DNA of 64,000 nucleotides from Pseudomonas sichuanensis (GTDB lineage Bacteria > Pseudomonadota > Gammaproteobacteria > Pseudomonadales > Pseudomonadaceae): assembly GCF_003231305.1 (NCBI RefSeq), contig NZ_QKVM01000023.1, forward strand, positions 22,628 through 86,627, in the 5' to 3' direction. The notes under the pieces are model-generated. The model did not search any database. It saw nothing but the letters and a program-made list of their open reading frames with translations, and was not told the origin of the DNA. This document shows, piece by piece, positions 8,574 to 17,425 of this stretch. The position numbers and the translations under genes are program-made. Positions within the stretch are counted from its first letter, which is position 1, and every line of letters begins with the position of its first letter.

Positions 8574-9425
8574 TCAGCCGCCCGAAGCGGGCCGGGGGTG
8601 CATGACCGCGCGCTGGCGCTCTTGCTGGAGGAATTTCATGATGATCGGGGCGACGGCCTCGGCCCGGGTGATCAGGAACAGGTGGCCATCGTCGATTATG
8701 TGTAGCTGGGCATTGGGAATCCGCCAGGCCAAGAGGCGCATGTTGACCAGGGGGATCAGCGGGTCGTCGTCGCCGGCCAGCACCAGGGTGGGTTGCTGGA
8801 TCTTGTGCAGCCAGTGGATGCTGGTCCAGCCGAGCCCGGCGAACAGCTGCCAGTAGTAGCCCACCTTGCCGCCGGAGCGCACCTTCGAGGCGTGGTGCAG
8901 CGCCAGGTCCGGGTCGCGGCGAAAGGCGCCGCCATAGATCATCGGGGCGATGCGGATCACGTGGGAGGGCTGAATGTAACGCCGGGGGCTGGCCATCAGC
9001 CACAGCACCTTGGGCTTGCCCGGCACCATCACCGCACCGGCGGCGGTGGCGGCCAGCACCAGCTTCTTGCAGCGCTCGGGGTAGTCGTGGGCAAACTGCT
9101 GGGCAAGCGCCCCGCCCCAGGACACACCGATGGCATTGACCTGGCCGTAGTCGAGGTAGTCGAGCATGCGCGCGGTCAACTTGGCCAGGCCGGGGAAGCG
9201 GTACGGGTGGCGCGGCGTCGACGAGCCGCCGACCCCGGGTACGTCGAAGGCGATCACTTCCAGGTCCGGGTCCAGCGCCTCGATGAACGGGAACACCAGT
9301 TCGAGGTTGGCGCCGATGCCGTTGAAGATCAGCAGCGGCGTCAGGTGCGGCTTGCCCGGGCGCACCGCGGTGCGGATGGACTGGTCGTCCAGCTCGACGG
9401 TGCGGAAGATGTAGGGTTGCGGCAT
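8574..9425 (-). CDS. phaZ: Intracellular medium-chain-length PHA depolymerase PhaZ
   Basis: PhaZ hydrolyses stored medium-chain-length PHA to hydroxy acids. The 283-residue alpha/beta hydrolase has the serine nucleophile elbow GVSWGG (Ser102), an oxyanion region near NGIGANLEL, and the C-terminal catalytic His in IDDGHLF, with an Asp in AGDDDPL. The start MPQPYIFRTV gives the family length; an upstream in-frame ATG would add a poorly conserved 37-residue extension. It lies 64 bp after phaC1 in the same operon, giving the usual synthase-depolymerase-synthase order and so a build-and-degrade cycle. Confidence 0.97.
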   Translation of the reverse strand: MPQPYIFRTVELDDQSIRTAVRPGKPHLTPLLIFNGIGANLELVFPFIEALDPDLEVIAFDVPGVGGSSTPRHPYRFPGLAKLTARMLDYLDYGQVNAIGVSWGGALAQQFAHDYPERCKKLVLAATAAGAVMVPGKPKVLWLMASPRRYIQPSHVIRIAPMIYGGAFRRDPDLALHHASKVRSGGKVGYYWQLFAGLGWTSIHWLHKIQQPTLVLAGDDDPLIPLVNMRLLAWRIPNAQLHIIDDGHLFLITRAEAVAPIIMKFLQQERQRAVMHPRPASGG

Positions 9426-9489
9426 ACGCGTGACTCTGGGGTGAAGGTAGCGCCGTGATGCGCCTGCCGGCACATCGCGGCGGTTGGGC

Positions 9490-11169
9490 TCAACGCTCGT
9501 GCACGTAGGTTCCCGGTGCGGCCTCGCCTGCGCCATAGGTGCGGTTGCCCAGCCGGGTCGGCGCCTTCTTCAGTTCCCCGGCGCGATCGCCCAGCCAGGT
9601 CTGCCAGTGCAGCCACCAGGAGTCGGCGTGCTTGACCGCGTTCTCCTGCCAGGCCAGCGGGTCGTCCGGGCGGTCTTCACCGGTCATGTAGCGCGCCTTG
9701 GGGTTGCCCGGCGGGTTGAGGATGCTCTGGATATGGCCGCTGTTGGACAGCACGAATTCGATCTTGCCGCCGAACAGGTGCGCCGAGCGGTAGCACGACT
9801 GCCATGGGGTGATGTGGTCGGCGGTACCAGCGACGCTGAAGATGTCGCAGTCGACCTGCTTCAGGTCGATGGCGGTGCCGCACACTTCCAGGGCATTGGC
9901 GCGGATCAGCGGGTTGTTCTTGAACATTTCGATCAGGTCGCCGTGGAAGGCGGCCGGCAGGCGCGTGGTGTCGTTGTTCCAGAACAGGATGTCGAACACG
10001 GGCGGTGAATTGCCCAGCAGGTAGTTGTTTACCCAGTAGTTCCAGATCAGGTCGTTGGGGCGCATCCAGGCAAACACCTTGGCCATGTCGCTGCCCTCGA
10101 GCACCCCGGACTGGTAGGAGTGGCGCTTGGCGGCCTCCAGCGTCTGCTCGTCGACGAACAGCGCCACCTCGGTGTCGATCGTGGTGTCGAGCACGCTGAC
10201 CAGCAGGGTCAGGGCGTTGACCTTCTTCTCGCCCAGGGCCGCGTAGTGGCCCACCAGCGCGGTGCAGGTGATGCCCCCGGAGCAGGCGCCGAGCATGTTC
10301 AGGTCCTTGCTGCCGGTGATCGCCAGCACCGCGTCGACCGCTTCCTTGAGGGCGTCGATGTAGGTGGACAGGCCCCACTCGCGCTGGGCCTTGGTCGGGT
10401 TGCGCCAGCTGATGATGAAGGTCTGCTGCTGCGAGCGCAGGCAGAAGCGCGCCAGGCTCTTTTCCGGGCTCAGGTCGAACACGTAGAACTTGTTGATCTG
10501 CGGCGGCACCACCAGCAGCGGGCGGCTGTGCACCTGCTCGGTGATGGGTTTGTACTGGATCAGTTCGAGCACGTCGTTGCGGTACACCACCGCGCCTTCG
10601 CTGGTGCCCAGGTTCTTGCCCACCTCGAAGGCTTCCATGTTCACCTGGCTGGGCATGCCGCCGTTGTTGACCATGTCCTTGGCGAGGTTGGACAGCCCGT
10701 CGAGCAGGCTCTTGCCGCCGGTTTCGAAGAAGCGCTTGATCGCCGCCGGGTTGGAGAGGGTGTTGGTCGGGGCCATGGCTTCGGTCATCAGGTTGATGAC
10801 GAACTGGCCACGGGTGATGTCCTGGGGCGACAGGTCGCTTTCGCCGATCCAGTCGTTGAGCTCCTTGCGCCAGGCCAGGTACGTCTGCAGGTAGCGACGG
10901 TACAGTGGGTTGTTGCTCCAGGCCGGGTCCTGGAAGCGACGGTCGTCGCCACCGGGCTGCAGGCTGGATTTGCCCAGCAGCACGTTCTTCAGTTCCAGGC
11001 CGAAATGCGCCACGTGCTTGGCACTGTGCAATGGCTGGCGAACCGCCTGGCGCAATACCGTGCGCGCCGACGTGAGCAAATCCTTGCGGCGAATGCCGAT
11101 GACCGGGTTCAGCCCCAGGGTGTTCTCCGAGGCCTGCCGCTGCAACTCATCGTTGTTCTTGTTACTCAT
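9490..11169 (-). CDS. phaC1: Class II PHA synthase PhaC1
   Basis: PhaC1 is the main polymerase for medium-chain-length PHA. In the 559-residue protein the lipase-like box is GACSG with nucleophile Cys296, followed by the Asp region VAGTADHITPW and the His region LSNSGHIQS. It is the first gene of phaC1-phaZ-phaC2-phaD. Its translation start region carries the repeated AAC/AAG codons (residues 3-6) expected of a Crc/Hfq target, and a -24/-12 type promoter lies about 205 bp upstream; both are entered separately. Confidence 0.97.
   Translation of the reverse strand: MSNKNNDELQRQASENTLGLNPVIGIRRKDLLTSARTVLRQAVRQPLHSAKHVAHFGLELKNVLLGKSSLQPGGDDRRFQDPAWSNNPLYRRYLQTYLAWRKELNDWIGESDLSPQDITRGQFVINLMTEAMAPTNTLSNPAAIKRFFETGGKSLLDGLSNLAKDMVNNGGMPSQVNMEAFEVGKNLGTSEGAVVYRNDVLELIQYKPITEQVHSRPLLVVPPQINKFYVFDLSPEKSLARFCLRSQQQTFIISWRNPTKAQREWGLSTYIDALKEAVDAVLAITGSKDLNMLGACSGGITCTALVGHYAALGEKKVNALTLLVSVLDTTIDTEVALFVDEQTLEAAKRHSYQSGVLEGSDMAKVFAWMRPNDLIWNYWVNNYLLGNSPPVFDILFWNNDTTRLPAAFHGDLIEMFKNNPLIRANALEVCGTAIDLKQVDCDIFSVAGTADHITPWQSCYRSAHLFGGKIEFVLSNSGHIQSILNPPGNPKARYMTGEDRPDDPLAWQENAVKHADSWWLHWQTWLGDRAGELKKAPTRLGNRTYGAGEAAPGTYVHER
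11152..11163 (-). promoter_or_regulatory. Crc/Hfq-type A-rich motif at the phaC1 translation start
   Basis: Codons 3-6 of phaC1 read AAC AAG AAC AAC on the minus strand, an exact AAN-repeat (catabolite activity motif). Crc-dependent repression of phaC1 translation is known in P. putida; the site is directly visible, its use here is inferred. Confidence 0.6.
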
Positions 11170-11505
11170 CTACGACGCTCCGTTGTCCTGAGACGAGTAC
11201 CGGTGTGCTGTGACAGCCCGGTACTGCTACTCGGGTGACCAGTGATAAGGAACAGCGGTGCTGCGACCGGATGCGTGTCGATGATGAGCTGCGGGGGTTT
11301 CTGCGTGTGAAGACAACCTGCTTTCGCTCGCGACCTCTACATACCGGCCTGGCCCTGCCTGCCGAAAAAGCGATGCAGGGAACTTGCCAGCTCCATTGGT
11401 TACCCGACTTTCATGTAATGCGCAAGACAGCCAGTCTTTGGCCGCCATCCACGCATTCAAGCAGATGAGATTAGAAAATGCGCTCTAAAACCTGGAGGCC
11501 CCGCG
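11170..11505 (-). promoter_or_regulatory. 336-bp upstream region of phaC1
   Basis: Non-coding gap between the end of the DUF971 gene and phaC1. Short open frames exist on both strands (11227-11468) but lack coding character. The region holds the -24/-12 type element at 11374-11389 and an untranslated leader of roughly 200 bases. No REP pair and no obvious terminator for the DUF971 gene are visible. Confidence 0.5.
11374..11389 (-). promoter_or_regulatory. Sigma-54-like (-24/-12) promoter upstream of phaC1
   Basis: Minus strand reads TGGCAAGTTCCCTGCA, with the invariant GG and GC dinucleotides 10 bases apart; it matches the RpoN consensus TGGCACG-N4-TTGCA at all but two positions. RpoN-linked control of phaC1 has been discussed for pseudomonads. 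No enhancer site was identified. Confidence 0.5.
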
Positions 11506-11883
11506 CTAGAGCATCAGCTTGACGACCGACTCGGCGGGGTCGCGGGATTTGCCGGCCTTGTGCAGTTCATCCAGATACTCGGCCCACAGCTGTTCCTGGC
11601 GCAGGCACAGTTGTTCGAGGTATTCCCAGGTGAACAACCCTGAGTCATGGCCGTCGTCGAAGGTCAGTTTCAGTGCGTATTGGCCGGCAGGCTCCAGGCC
11701 GCTGAGGCCTACGTTGATCTTGCCAAATTGCAGGATGGGATTGCCGTGGCCCTGGACCTCGGCGGAAGGGGAGTGCACCCGCAGGAATTCGGCAGGCAGG
11801 TGGTAGACCTCGCCGGGGGCGTAGGTGAGGCTGAGGGTTTTCGAGGCTTTGTGCAGGTTGATGGCGGTGGGCAGGCGGGCCAT
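11506..11883 (-). CDS. DUF971 (gamma-butyrobetaine hydroxylase-like N-terminal domain) protein
   Basis: A 125-residue stand-alone DUF971 domain protein. This domain is also found at the N terminus of gamma-butyrobetaine hydroxylases and in proteins linked to iron-sulfur chemistry, but the function of the free form is not established. Visible family features are INLHKASKTLSLTY, the conserved EFLRVHSPSAEVQGHG and the aromatic FDDGHDSGLFTWEYL near residues 75-90. It lies on the same strand downstream of hslV-hslU, separated from hslU by a REP pair; it probably follows read-through of hslVU or its own promoter. The start MARLPTAINLH is preferred over an upstream in-frame ATG. Confidence 0.82.
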   Translation of the reverse strand: MARLPTAINLHKASKTLSLTYAPGEVYHLPAEFLRVHSPSAEVQGHGNPILQFGKINVGLSGLEPAGQYALKLTFDDGHDSGLFTWEYLEQLCLRQEQLWAEYLDELHKAGKSRDPAESVVKLML

Positions 11884-11950
11884 GGGCTGGAATCTCTCGG
11901 GAGCTGGTGGGATTAGCTTCGAGGTTCTGGCGCATGGATTCAAGGGCCAG

Positions 11951-12014
11951 ATCGCGGGGCAAGCCCGCTCCCACGCAGCTTGATCCTGCGTGGGAGCGGG
12001 CTTGCCCCGCGATG
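11951..12014. repeat. REP pair between hslU and the DUF971 gene
   Basis: Inverted GCGGG-gcaag-CCCGC units (11951-11975 and 11989-12014), immediately beyond the hslU stop. Confidence 0.9.
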
Positions 12015-12017
12015 GTC

Positions 12018-13361
12018 TTACAGGATGTAGCGCGACAGGTCTTCGTTCTGCGCCAGCTCACCCAGGTGGCTGTTCACATACGCGGCGTCGATGTGGATCG
12101 GCGTCTCGTCGTGGGCGCTGGCCAGGTCACCGGCACTGAACGACACCTCTTCGAGCAGGCGCTCGAGCAGGGTGTGCAGGCGGCGGGCACCGATGTTCTC
12201 GGTTTTCTCGTTGACCTGGAAGGCGATCTCGGCCAGGCGCTTGAGGCCCTCGTCGGCGAACTCGATGTTCAGGCCTTCGGTCTTCAACAGCGCTGCATAC
12301 TGTTCGGTCAGCGAAGCGTGCGGTTCCTTGAGGATGCGCTCGAAGTCTTCCGGGGTCAGGGCCTTGAGCTCGACGCGGATCGGCAGGCGGCCCTGCAGCT
12401 CGGGCACCAGGTCGCTCGGCTTGCTCAGGTGGAACGCACCGGAGGCGATGAACAGGATGTGGTCGGTCTTGACCATGCCCAGCTTGGTGTTGACGGTGCA
12501 GCCTTCGATCAGCGGCAGTAGGTCGCGCTGCACGCCTTCGCGGGACACATCGGCGCCGCCGACGTTGCCACGCTTGGCCACCTTGTCGATTTCGTCGATG
12601 AACACGATGCCGTGCTGCTCGACCGCTTCCAGGGCCTTGGCCTTGAGCTCTTCGTCATTGACCAGGCGGCCGGCTTCTTCGTCGCGGACCATCTTCAGCG
12701 CGTCCTTGACCTTCAGCTTGCGCGCCTTGCGCTTGCCCTTGCCCATGTTGGCGAACAGGCTCTGCAGCTGGTTGGTCATCTCTTCCATGCCGGGCGGCGC
12801 GGCGATTTCGACACCGACCGCGTCGGCCACTTCGATCTCGATTTCCTTGTCGTCCAGCTGGCCTTCACGCAGGCGCTTGCGGAACAGCTGGCGGGTGTTG
12901 GAATCGCTGCTCGACGGTGCGGCCTCTTCGGCGAAGCTGCTGGTGCGCGCCTGCGGCAGCAGGGCGTCGAGGATGCGGTCTTCGGCGGCGTCTTCGGCGC
13001 GGTGGCGCACGCGGACGATCTCTTGCTCGCGGAGCATCTTCAGCGCGGCATCGGCCAGGTCGCGGATGATCGACTCGACGTCACGGCCGACGTAGCCGAC
13101 TTCGGTGAACTTGGTCGCTTCGACCTTGATGAACGGCGCGTTGGCCAGCTTGGCCAGGCGACGGGCGATTTCGGTCTTGCCCACGCCGGTGGGGCCGATC
13201 ATCAGGATGTTCTTCGGCGTGACTTCGGCACGCAGCTCGACAGGCAGCTGCATGCGCCGCCAGCGGTTGCGCAGGGCAATGGCGACGGCGCGCTTGGCGT
13301 CGTCCTGGCCGATGATGTGGCGGTTGAGTTCGTGAACGATTTCGCGGGGGGTCATGGACAT
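12018..13361 (-). CDS. hslU: ATP-dependent protease ATPase subunit HslU
   Basis: HslU (ClpY) is the AAA+ unfoldase that feeds substrates to the HslV peptidase in the cytoplasm. The 447-residue protein has Walker A GPTGVGKT at residues 56-63, Walker B VFIDEIDK, an I domain in the middle (about 110-240) and the sensor-2 motif IGARRLH near the C terminus, ending in the HslV-activating tail LSRYIL. The start [12 protein letters not shown] is used; a further TTG two codons upstream is possible. It follows hslV by 73 bp, in which a terminator-like hairpin lies. Confidence 0.97.
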   Translation of the reverse strand: MSMTPREIVHELNRHIIGQDDAKRAVAIALRNRWRRMQLPVELRAEVTPKNILMIGPTGVGKTEIARRLAKLANAPFIKVEATKFTEVGYVGRDVESIIRDLADAALKMLREQEIVRVRHRAEDAAEDRILDALLPQARTSSFAEEAAPSSSDSNTRQLFRKRLREGQLDDKEIEIEVADAVGVEIAAPPGMEEMTNQLQSLFANMGKGKRKARKLKVKDALKMVRDEEAGRLVNDEELKAKALEAVEQHGIVFIDEIDKVAKRGNVGGADVSREGVQRDLLPLIEGCTVNTKLGMVKTDHILFIASGAFHLSKPSDLVPELQGRLPIRVELKALTPEDFERILKEPHASLTEQYAALLKTEGLNIEFADEGLKRLAEIAFQVNEKTENIGARRLHTLLERLLEEVSFSAGDLASAHDETPIHIDAAYVNSHLGELAQNEDLSRYIL

Positions 13362-13395
13362 GATCAATAGGGTCCTAAGGCGCAGTCATCAGTGT

Positions 13396-13420
13396 GGAAA
13401 AGTCCCGCCGTGGGCGGGAC
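13396..13420 (-). terminator. Terminator-like hairpin between hslV and hslU
   Basis: On the minus strand GTCCCGCC, loop CAC, GGCGGGAC (13420-13402) is followed by TTTTCC. It looks like an intrinsic terminator placed inside the operon, so it probably attenuates hslU relative to hslV rather than ending the operon. Confidence 0.6.
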
Positions 13421-13434
13421 GCCAAAACAACTGA

Positions 13435-13965
13435 TCACTCGGCCAGGTCCTGCTCCTCGATGGTCAGGTTGTGGTTGGTGAACACGCAGATGTCGCCGGC
13501 GATGTTCAGGGCGGCCTCGGTGATTTCCCGGGCCGACAGGTCGGTCTTGTTCAGCAGGGCGCGGGCTGCGGCCTGGGCGTAGCCGCCGCCGGAACCCATG
13601 GCGATCAGGCCGTCTTCGGGTTCGACCACGTCGCCGTTGCCGGTGATGATCAGGGAGGCGTCCTTGTTGGCTACCGCCAGCATCGCTTCCAGGCGGCTCA
13701 GGGAGCGGTCGGTACGCCATTCCTTGGCCAGCTCTACGGCGGCGCGCACCAGGTGGCCGGAGTGTTTCTGCAGCTGGGCTTCGAAGCGCTCGAACAGGGT
13801 GAAGGCGTCGGCGGTGGCACCGGCGAAGCCGGCGATGACCTGGCCGTTGTACAGGCGACGGACTTTCTTGGCGTTGCCTTTCATCACGGTGTTGCCGAGG
13901 GAAACCTGGCCGTCGCCGCCCATGACGACTTTGCCGTTACGGCGGACAGAAACGATGGTAGTCAA
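13435..13965 (-). CDS. hslV: ATP-dependent protease peptidase subunit HslV
   Basis: HslV (ClpQ) is the N-terminal-nucleophile threonine peptidase of the HslVU protease. The 176-residue protein starts [24 protein letters not shown], here given as [11 protein letters not shown] and [12 protein letters not shown]; removal of Met exposes Thr2 as the nucleophile, and the conserved Lys of this motif follows. The rest follows the beta-subunit proteasome fold ([32 protein letters not shown]). It is the first gene of hslV-hslU and sits 46 bp downstream of a strong sigma-32 promoter match. Confidence 0.97.
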   Translation of the reverse strand: MTTIVSVRRNGKVVMGGDGQVSLGNTVMKGNAKKVRRLYNGQVIAGFAGATADAFTLFERFEAQLQKHSGHLVRAAVELAKEWRTDRSLSRLEAMLAVANKDASLIITGNGDVVEPEDGLIAMGSGGGYAQAAARALLNKTDLSAREITEAALNIAGDICVFTNHNLTIEEQDLAE

Positions 13966-14010
13966 GGGAGAGTCTCCACGCAGCGGGGCGAAAATGCCTG
14001 ATGCAGATTC

Positions 14011-14039
14011 ATATGGGGGGAGGGGGGAAGGATTTCAAC
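14011..14039 (-). promoter_or_regulatory. Sigma-32 heat-shock promoter of hslVU
   Basis: On the minus strand GTTGAAAT (14039-14032) is followed 13-14 bases later by CCCCATAT (14018-14011), close to the RpoH consensus CTTGAAA / CCCCATnT. The -10 element ends 46 bp upstream of hslV. HslVU is a known heat-shock operon in proteobacteria, which fits. Confidence 0.8.
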
Positions 14040-14078
14040 CGAGAGGGATGAATGGTTGTTTCAGGTCTTTGCCGACCC

Positions 14079-14137
14079 CATCGCGGGGCAAGCCCGCTCC
14101 CACGGCAGTGCGTGGGAGCGGGCTTGCCCCGCGATGG
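14079..14137. repeat. REP pair between pyrC' and hslV
   Basis: Two inverted GCGGG-gcaag-CCCGC units separated by 5 bases, located between the pyrC' stop (upstream operon end) and the hslV promoter. Confidence 0.9.
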
Positions 14138-14144
14138 CGGTTAC

Positions 14145-15416
14145 TCAGGCCTCAAAGCAGATATGCCCATCGACCAAGGTATAACGCACCGCGCCCGGCA
14201 GGCAGTGGCCGATGAACGGGCAGTTCTCGCCACGCGACAGCCATTGTTCGCCCGCCACCGTCGAGGCTTTCGGGTCGAACAGCACCAGGTCGGCCGCGCC
14301 ACCCACTTTCAGCTCACCCGCCGGCAGGCGCATGGCCGCCGCCGGGCCGCTGCTCAGCCGCGCCATCAGCGTCGGCAGGTCGAGCAGGCCGTCCTCGACC
14401 AGGGTCATGGCCAGCGGCAGCAACAGCTCGACGCTGCTGATACCAGGCTCGGTGGCCCCGAACGGCGCCAGCTTGGCATCGCGCTCGTGGGGCTGGTGGT
14501 GGCTGGAGATCGCCTGGATCACGCCCGACTTCACCGCCTCGCGCAGGCCGTCACGGTCGGCGGCACTGCGCAGCGGCGGCTGCACGTGGTACAGGCTGGA
14601 GAAATCGCGCAGCGCTTCGTCGGTGAGGATCAGCTGGTACAGCGCCACGTCGGCGGTGACCGGCAGCCCCAGTTGCTGGGCCTGGGCGATCAACCGGGCG
14701 CCGCGGGCGCTGGTGATCTGGCTGAAGTGCGCGCGCACGCCGCTCTGCTCGACCAGCAGCAGGTTGCGGGCCAGGGCCACGGTCTCGGCGCTCTCGGGGA
14801 TGCCGGGCAGGCCGAGGAAGCTGGCCATCGGCCCTTCGTGGGCCAGGCCGCCCTGGGACAGGTCGCGGTCCTGGGAGTGGAACACCACGGTCAGGTCGAA
14901 GGTCGCCGCGTATTCCAGGGCGCGGGCCAGGGTGCGGTTGTTGGGGATTTCCTTGAGGCCGTTGCCGAAGGCCACGCAACCGGTGTCGCGCAGGGCCACC
15001 AGCTCGGCCAGTTGCTCGCCTTCCAGGCCTTTGGTCAGGGCACCGATCGGGTACACCTTGCTGTTGGCCGCTTCGCGGGCGCGGTCGAGGATCAGTTCGG
15101 CCACTGCCGAGGTGTCCAACACCGGCTTGGTCTGCGGCGGGCAGCACAGGCTGGTGACGCCGCCGGCAACCGCCGCGCGGGTTTCACTGGCGATGCTGCC
15201 CTTGCGGCTGTAGCCCGGCTCGCGCAGCGAGACGCCGAGGTCGACCAGGCCAGGCGCGGCGACCAGGCCGTCGGCCTGGATCGTGCGGCTGGCGCTGAAG
15301 CCTGCCGGGGCTGCGCCGATGGCGGCAATGCGACCGCCTTCGAGGTGCAGGTCGGTGATGGTGTCCAGGCCGCTGGCCGGGTCGATCACCCGAGCGCCGA
15401 TAATGCTGAGGGTCAC
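14145..15416 (-). CDS. pyrC': Dihydroorotase-like non-catalytic subunit PyrC' (PyrX)
   Basis: PyrC' is the structural partner of aspartate transcarbamoylase in Pseudomonas, needed to assemble the PyrB-PyrC' dodecamer but inactive as a dihydroorotase. The 423-residue protein is clearly amidohydrolase-like ([19 protein letters not shown]), yet the metal-binding DxHxH of active dihydroorotases is replaced by DLGVS, and the later carboxylated-Lys/His region is also altered. It overlaps pyrB by 4 bases (ATGA type). A separate active pyrC must be elsewhere in the genome. Confidence 0.92.
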   Translation of the reverse strand: MTLSIIGARVIDPASGLDTITDLHLEGGRIAAIGAAPAGFSASRTIQADGLVAAPGLVDLGVSLREPGYSRKGSIASETRAAVAGGVTSLCCPPQTKPVLDTSAVAELILDRAREAANSKVYPIGALTKGLEGEQLAELVALRDTGCVAFGNGLKEIPNNRTLARALEYAATFDLTVVFHSQDRDLSQGGLAHEGPMASFLGLPGIPESAETVALARNLLLVEQSGVRAHFSQITSARGARLIAQAQQLGLPVTADVALYQLILTDEALRDFSSLYHVQPPLRSAADRDGLREAVKSGVIQAISSHHQPHERDAKLAPFGATEPGISSVELLLPLAMTLVEDGLLDLPTLMARLSSGPAAAMRLPAGELKVGGAADLVLFDPKASTVAGEQWLSRGENCPFIGHCLPGAVRYTLVDGHICFEA

Positions 15417-16417
15417 TGGGCGTTCTCCTGCTCGATTTGACGTTGCGCGTTCTGCCCGCTCATGGCCATGGACAGCACGGCCATGCGCACGGCGATGCCG
15501 TAGGTGACCTGGTTGAGGATCACCGAGTGCTTGCCGTCGGCCACCGCCGACTCGATCTCCACGCCCCGGTTGATCGGGCCGGGGTGCATGACGATGGCGT
15601 CGGGCTTGGCGCCGGCCAGGCGTGCGGTGGTCAGGCCGAACAGGCGGTAGAACTCGCCCTCGCTGGGCAGCAGGCCGCCGGCCATGCGCTCACGCTGCAG
15701 GCGCAGCATGATCACCACGTCGACGTCCTTGAGGCCTTCGGCGAGGTCGGTGTAGACCTTCACCCCATACTGCTCGATGCCGATCGGGATCAGGGTTTTC
15801 GGGCCGATCACGCGGATGTCCGGGCAGCCCAGCGCCTTGAGCGCGAGCATGTCCGAGCGGGCTACGCGCGAGTGCAGGATGTCGCCGACGATGGCCACCG
15901 ACAGGTTCTCGAAGCTGCCCTTGTGCCGACGGATGGTCAGCATGTCGAGCATGCCCTGGGTCGGGTGCGCGTGGCGGCCGTCGCCGCCGTTGATCACCGC
16001 CACGTCCGGGCATACATGCTCGGCGATGAAGTGGGCGGCGCCGGAGTCGGAGTGGCGCACGACGAACATGTCGGCGGCCATGGCTTCGAGGTTGCGCAGG
16101 GTGTCGAACAGGGTCTCGCCCTTGCTGGTCGAGGAGGTCGACACGTTCAGGCTGATCACGTCGGCCGACAGGCGCTGGGCGGCCAGTTCGAAGGTGGTGC
16201 GGGTACGGGTGGAGTTCTCGAAGAACACGTTGCACACGGTCTTGCCGCGCAGCAGCGGGACTTTCTTCACGGCCCGGGCGCCGACTTCGAGGAACGAGTC
16301 GGCGGTGTCGAGGATCTCGGTGAGCAGTTCGCGGGGCAAACCGTCGAGCGAGAGGAAGTGGCGCAGCTGGCCCTGATCATTGAGCTGCAGCGGGCGCTTG
16401 GCGTCGAATGGCGTCAT
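15413..16417 (-). CDS. pyrB: Aspartate carbamoyltransferase catalytic subunit
   Basis: PyrB condenses carbamoyl phosphate and aspartate, the committed step of pyrimidine synthesis. The 334-residue sequence has the carbamoyl-phosphate site [19 protein letters not shown] and the aspartate-domain motif [10 protein letters not shown]. Its N terminus is extended compared with E. coli PyrB, which is typical of the class A Pseudomonas enzyme that carries nucleotide sensitivity without PyrI. It follows pyrR by 12 bp and overlaps pyrC', forming pyrR-pyrB-pyrC'. Confidence 0.97.
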   Translation of the reverse strand: MTPFDAKRPLQLNDQGQLRHFLSLDGLPRELLTEILDTADSFLEVGARAVKKVPLLRGKTVCNVFFENSTRTRTTFELAAQRLSADVISLNVSTSSTSKGETLFDTLRNLEAMAADMFVVRHSDSGAAHFIAEHVCPDVAVINGGDGRHAHPTQGMLDMLTIRRHKGSFENLSVAIVGDILHSRVARSDMLALKALGCPDIRVIGPKTLIPIGIEQYGVKVYTDLAEGLKDVDVVIMLRLQRERMAGGLLPSEGEFYRLFGLTTARLAGAKPDAIVMHPGPINRGVEIESAVADGKHSVILNQVTYGIAVRMAVLSMAMSGQNAQRQIEQENAQ

Positions 16418-16429
16418 CGCGGGGGACTC

Positions 16430-16948
16430 TTAAAGGGCGGAAGCGGAAGCGAGGTCCTGGCGCTCGAGGACGAGCGGTGCGGGTCCGGTCAATTTTACCC
16501 GTTCATGGGCGGCCAGCGACAGGGTGGCACCGAGCACATTGGGGCGGATCGGCAATTCGCCGGCATCCAGGTCCAGCAGGCACACCAGCGTCACGCTGGC
16601 CGGGCGGCCATAGTCGAACAGTTCGTTGAGGGCGGCGCGGATGGTGCGTCCGCTCATCAGCACGTCATCCACCAGTACCAGGTGCTGGCCTTCGATCTCG
16701 AACGGCAGTTCGGAAGGGCGCACTTGCGGGTGCAGGCCGTTCTGGCTGAAGTCGTCGCGGTAGAACGAGACATCCAGGGTGCCCAGCGGGCTCTCGTCGG
16801 CCAGCTCTTGCTGCAGCGCCTGGGCCACCCATACACCGCCGGTGCGGATGCCGATGAAGCGTGGCTCGGTAATTTCACGGCGGGCCAGGTGGGCGCGAAG
16901 GTCGACGGCCATCTGCCGGATCAGGTCGGCGGGATTGGGTAGGCTCAT
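16430..16948 (-). CDS. pyrR: Bifunctional pyr operon regulator / uracil phosphoribosyltransferase PyrR
   Basis: A 172-residue phosphoribosyltransferase-fold protein with the PRPP loop [17 protein letters not shown] (residues about 88-104) and the N-terminal [13 protein letters not shown]. In Bacillus PyrR attenuates pyr mRNA by RNA binding; in Pseudomonas it is encoded next to pyrB and affects pyrB expression, but the mechanism is less clear. I see no convincing anti-terminator/terminator pair in the 51 bp upstream. It lies between ruvX and pyrB on one strand and is likely in the same operon. Confidence 0.92.
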   Translation of the reverse strand: MSLPNPADLIRQMAVDLRAHLARREITEPRFIGIRTGGVWVAQALQQELADESPLGTLDVSFYRDDFSQNGLHPQVRPSELPFEIEGQHLVLVDDVLMSGRTIRAALNELFDYGRPASVTLVCLLDLDAGELPIRPNVLGATLSLAAHERVKLTGPAPLVLERQDLASASAL

Positions 16949-16999
16949 TGCGTGCTCCTCGGAAGGCGGGCGCCGGGTAGCTCCGGCGGCAAAGCGGAA

Positions 17000-17425
17000 T
17001 TAAACGTTGGCCTCCAGCCAGCCTTGCAGCAGCAGGGCGGCGGCGATGGCGTCGACCGGGTTGTCGCGGTAGCTGCCGTGACGGCCGCCACGGGCCATCT
17101 GCTCGCCCTTGGCTTCGAAGGTGGTCAGGCGTTCGTCGTGGGTGTGCACCGGCAGGTTGAAACGGCCGTTGAGGCGCCGGGCGAATTTCTCGGCGCGCTC
17201 GCTCATCTCGCTGGGGGTGCCGTCCATGTTCAGCGGCAGACCGACGACGATGGCATCGGGTTTCCATTCCTTGATCAGTTTTTCGACCTGGTTCCAGTCC
17301 GGCACGCCGTTCTGTGCCTTGAGTACGCAGAGCTCGCGGGCCTGGCCGGTGATCACCTGGCCGACGGCCACGCCGATCTGTTTGCTGCCGTAGTCGAAGC
17401 CCAGCAGCAGGCGCAGTTCGGCCAT
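17000..17425 (-). CDS. ruvX: Putative Holliday junction resolvase RuvX/YqgF
   Basis: YqgF is an RNase H-like nuclease linked to 16S rRNA 5' end maturation and proposed as a pre-Holliday-junction resolvase. The 141-residue protein has the RNase H acidic start LGFDYGSKQIGVAV (first Asp), the middle GLPLNMDGTPSEM, the DERLTT motif and the final Asp in DNPVDAIAAALLL. Its ATG overlaps the yqgE stop (ATGA), so the two are coupled, a pairing conserved in gammaproteobacteria. Confidence 0.94.
   Translation of the reverse strand: MAELRLLLGFDYGSKQIGVAVGQVITGQARELCVLKAQNGVPDWNQVEKLIKEWKPDAIVVGLPLNMDGTPSEMSERAEKFARRLNGRFNLPVHTHDERLTTFEAKGEQMARGGRHGSYRDNPVDAIAAALLLQGWLEANV

Noticed and set aside
11227..11468. 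Short open frames on both strands upstream of phaC1
   Set aside because: No ribosome-binding sites or coding character, and they overlap the regulatory leader.
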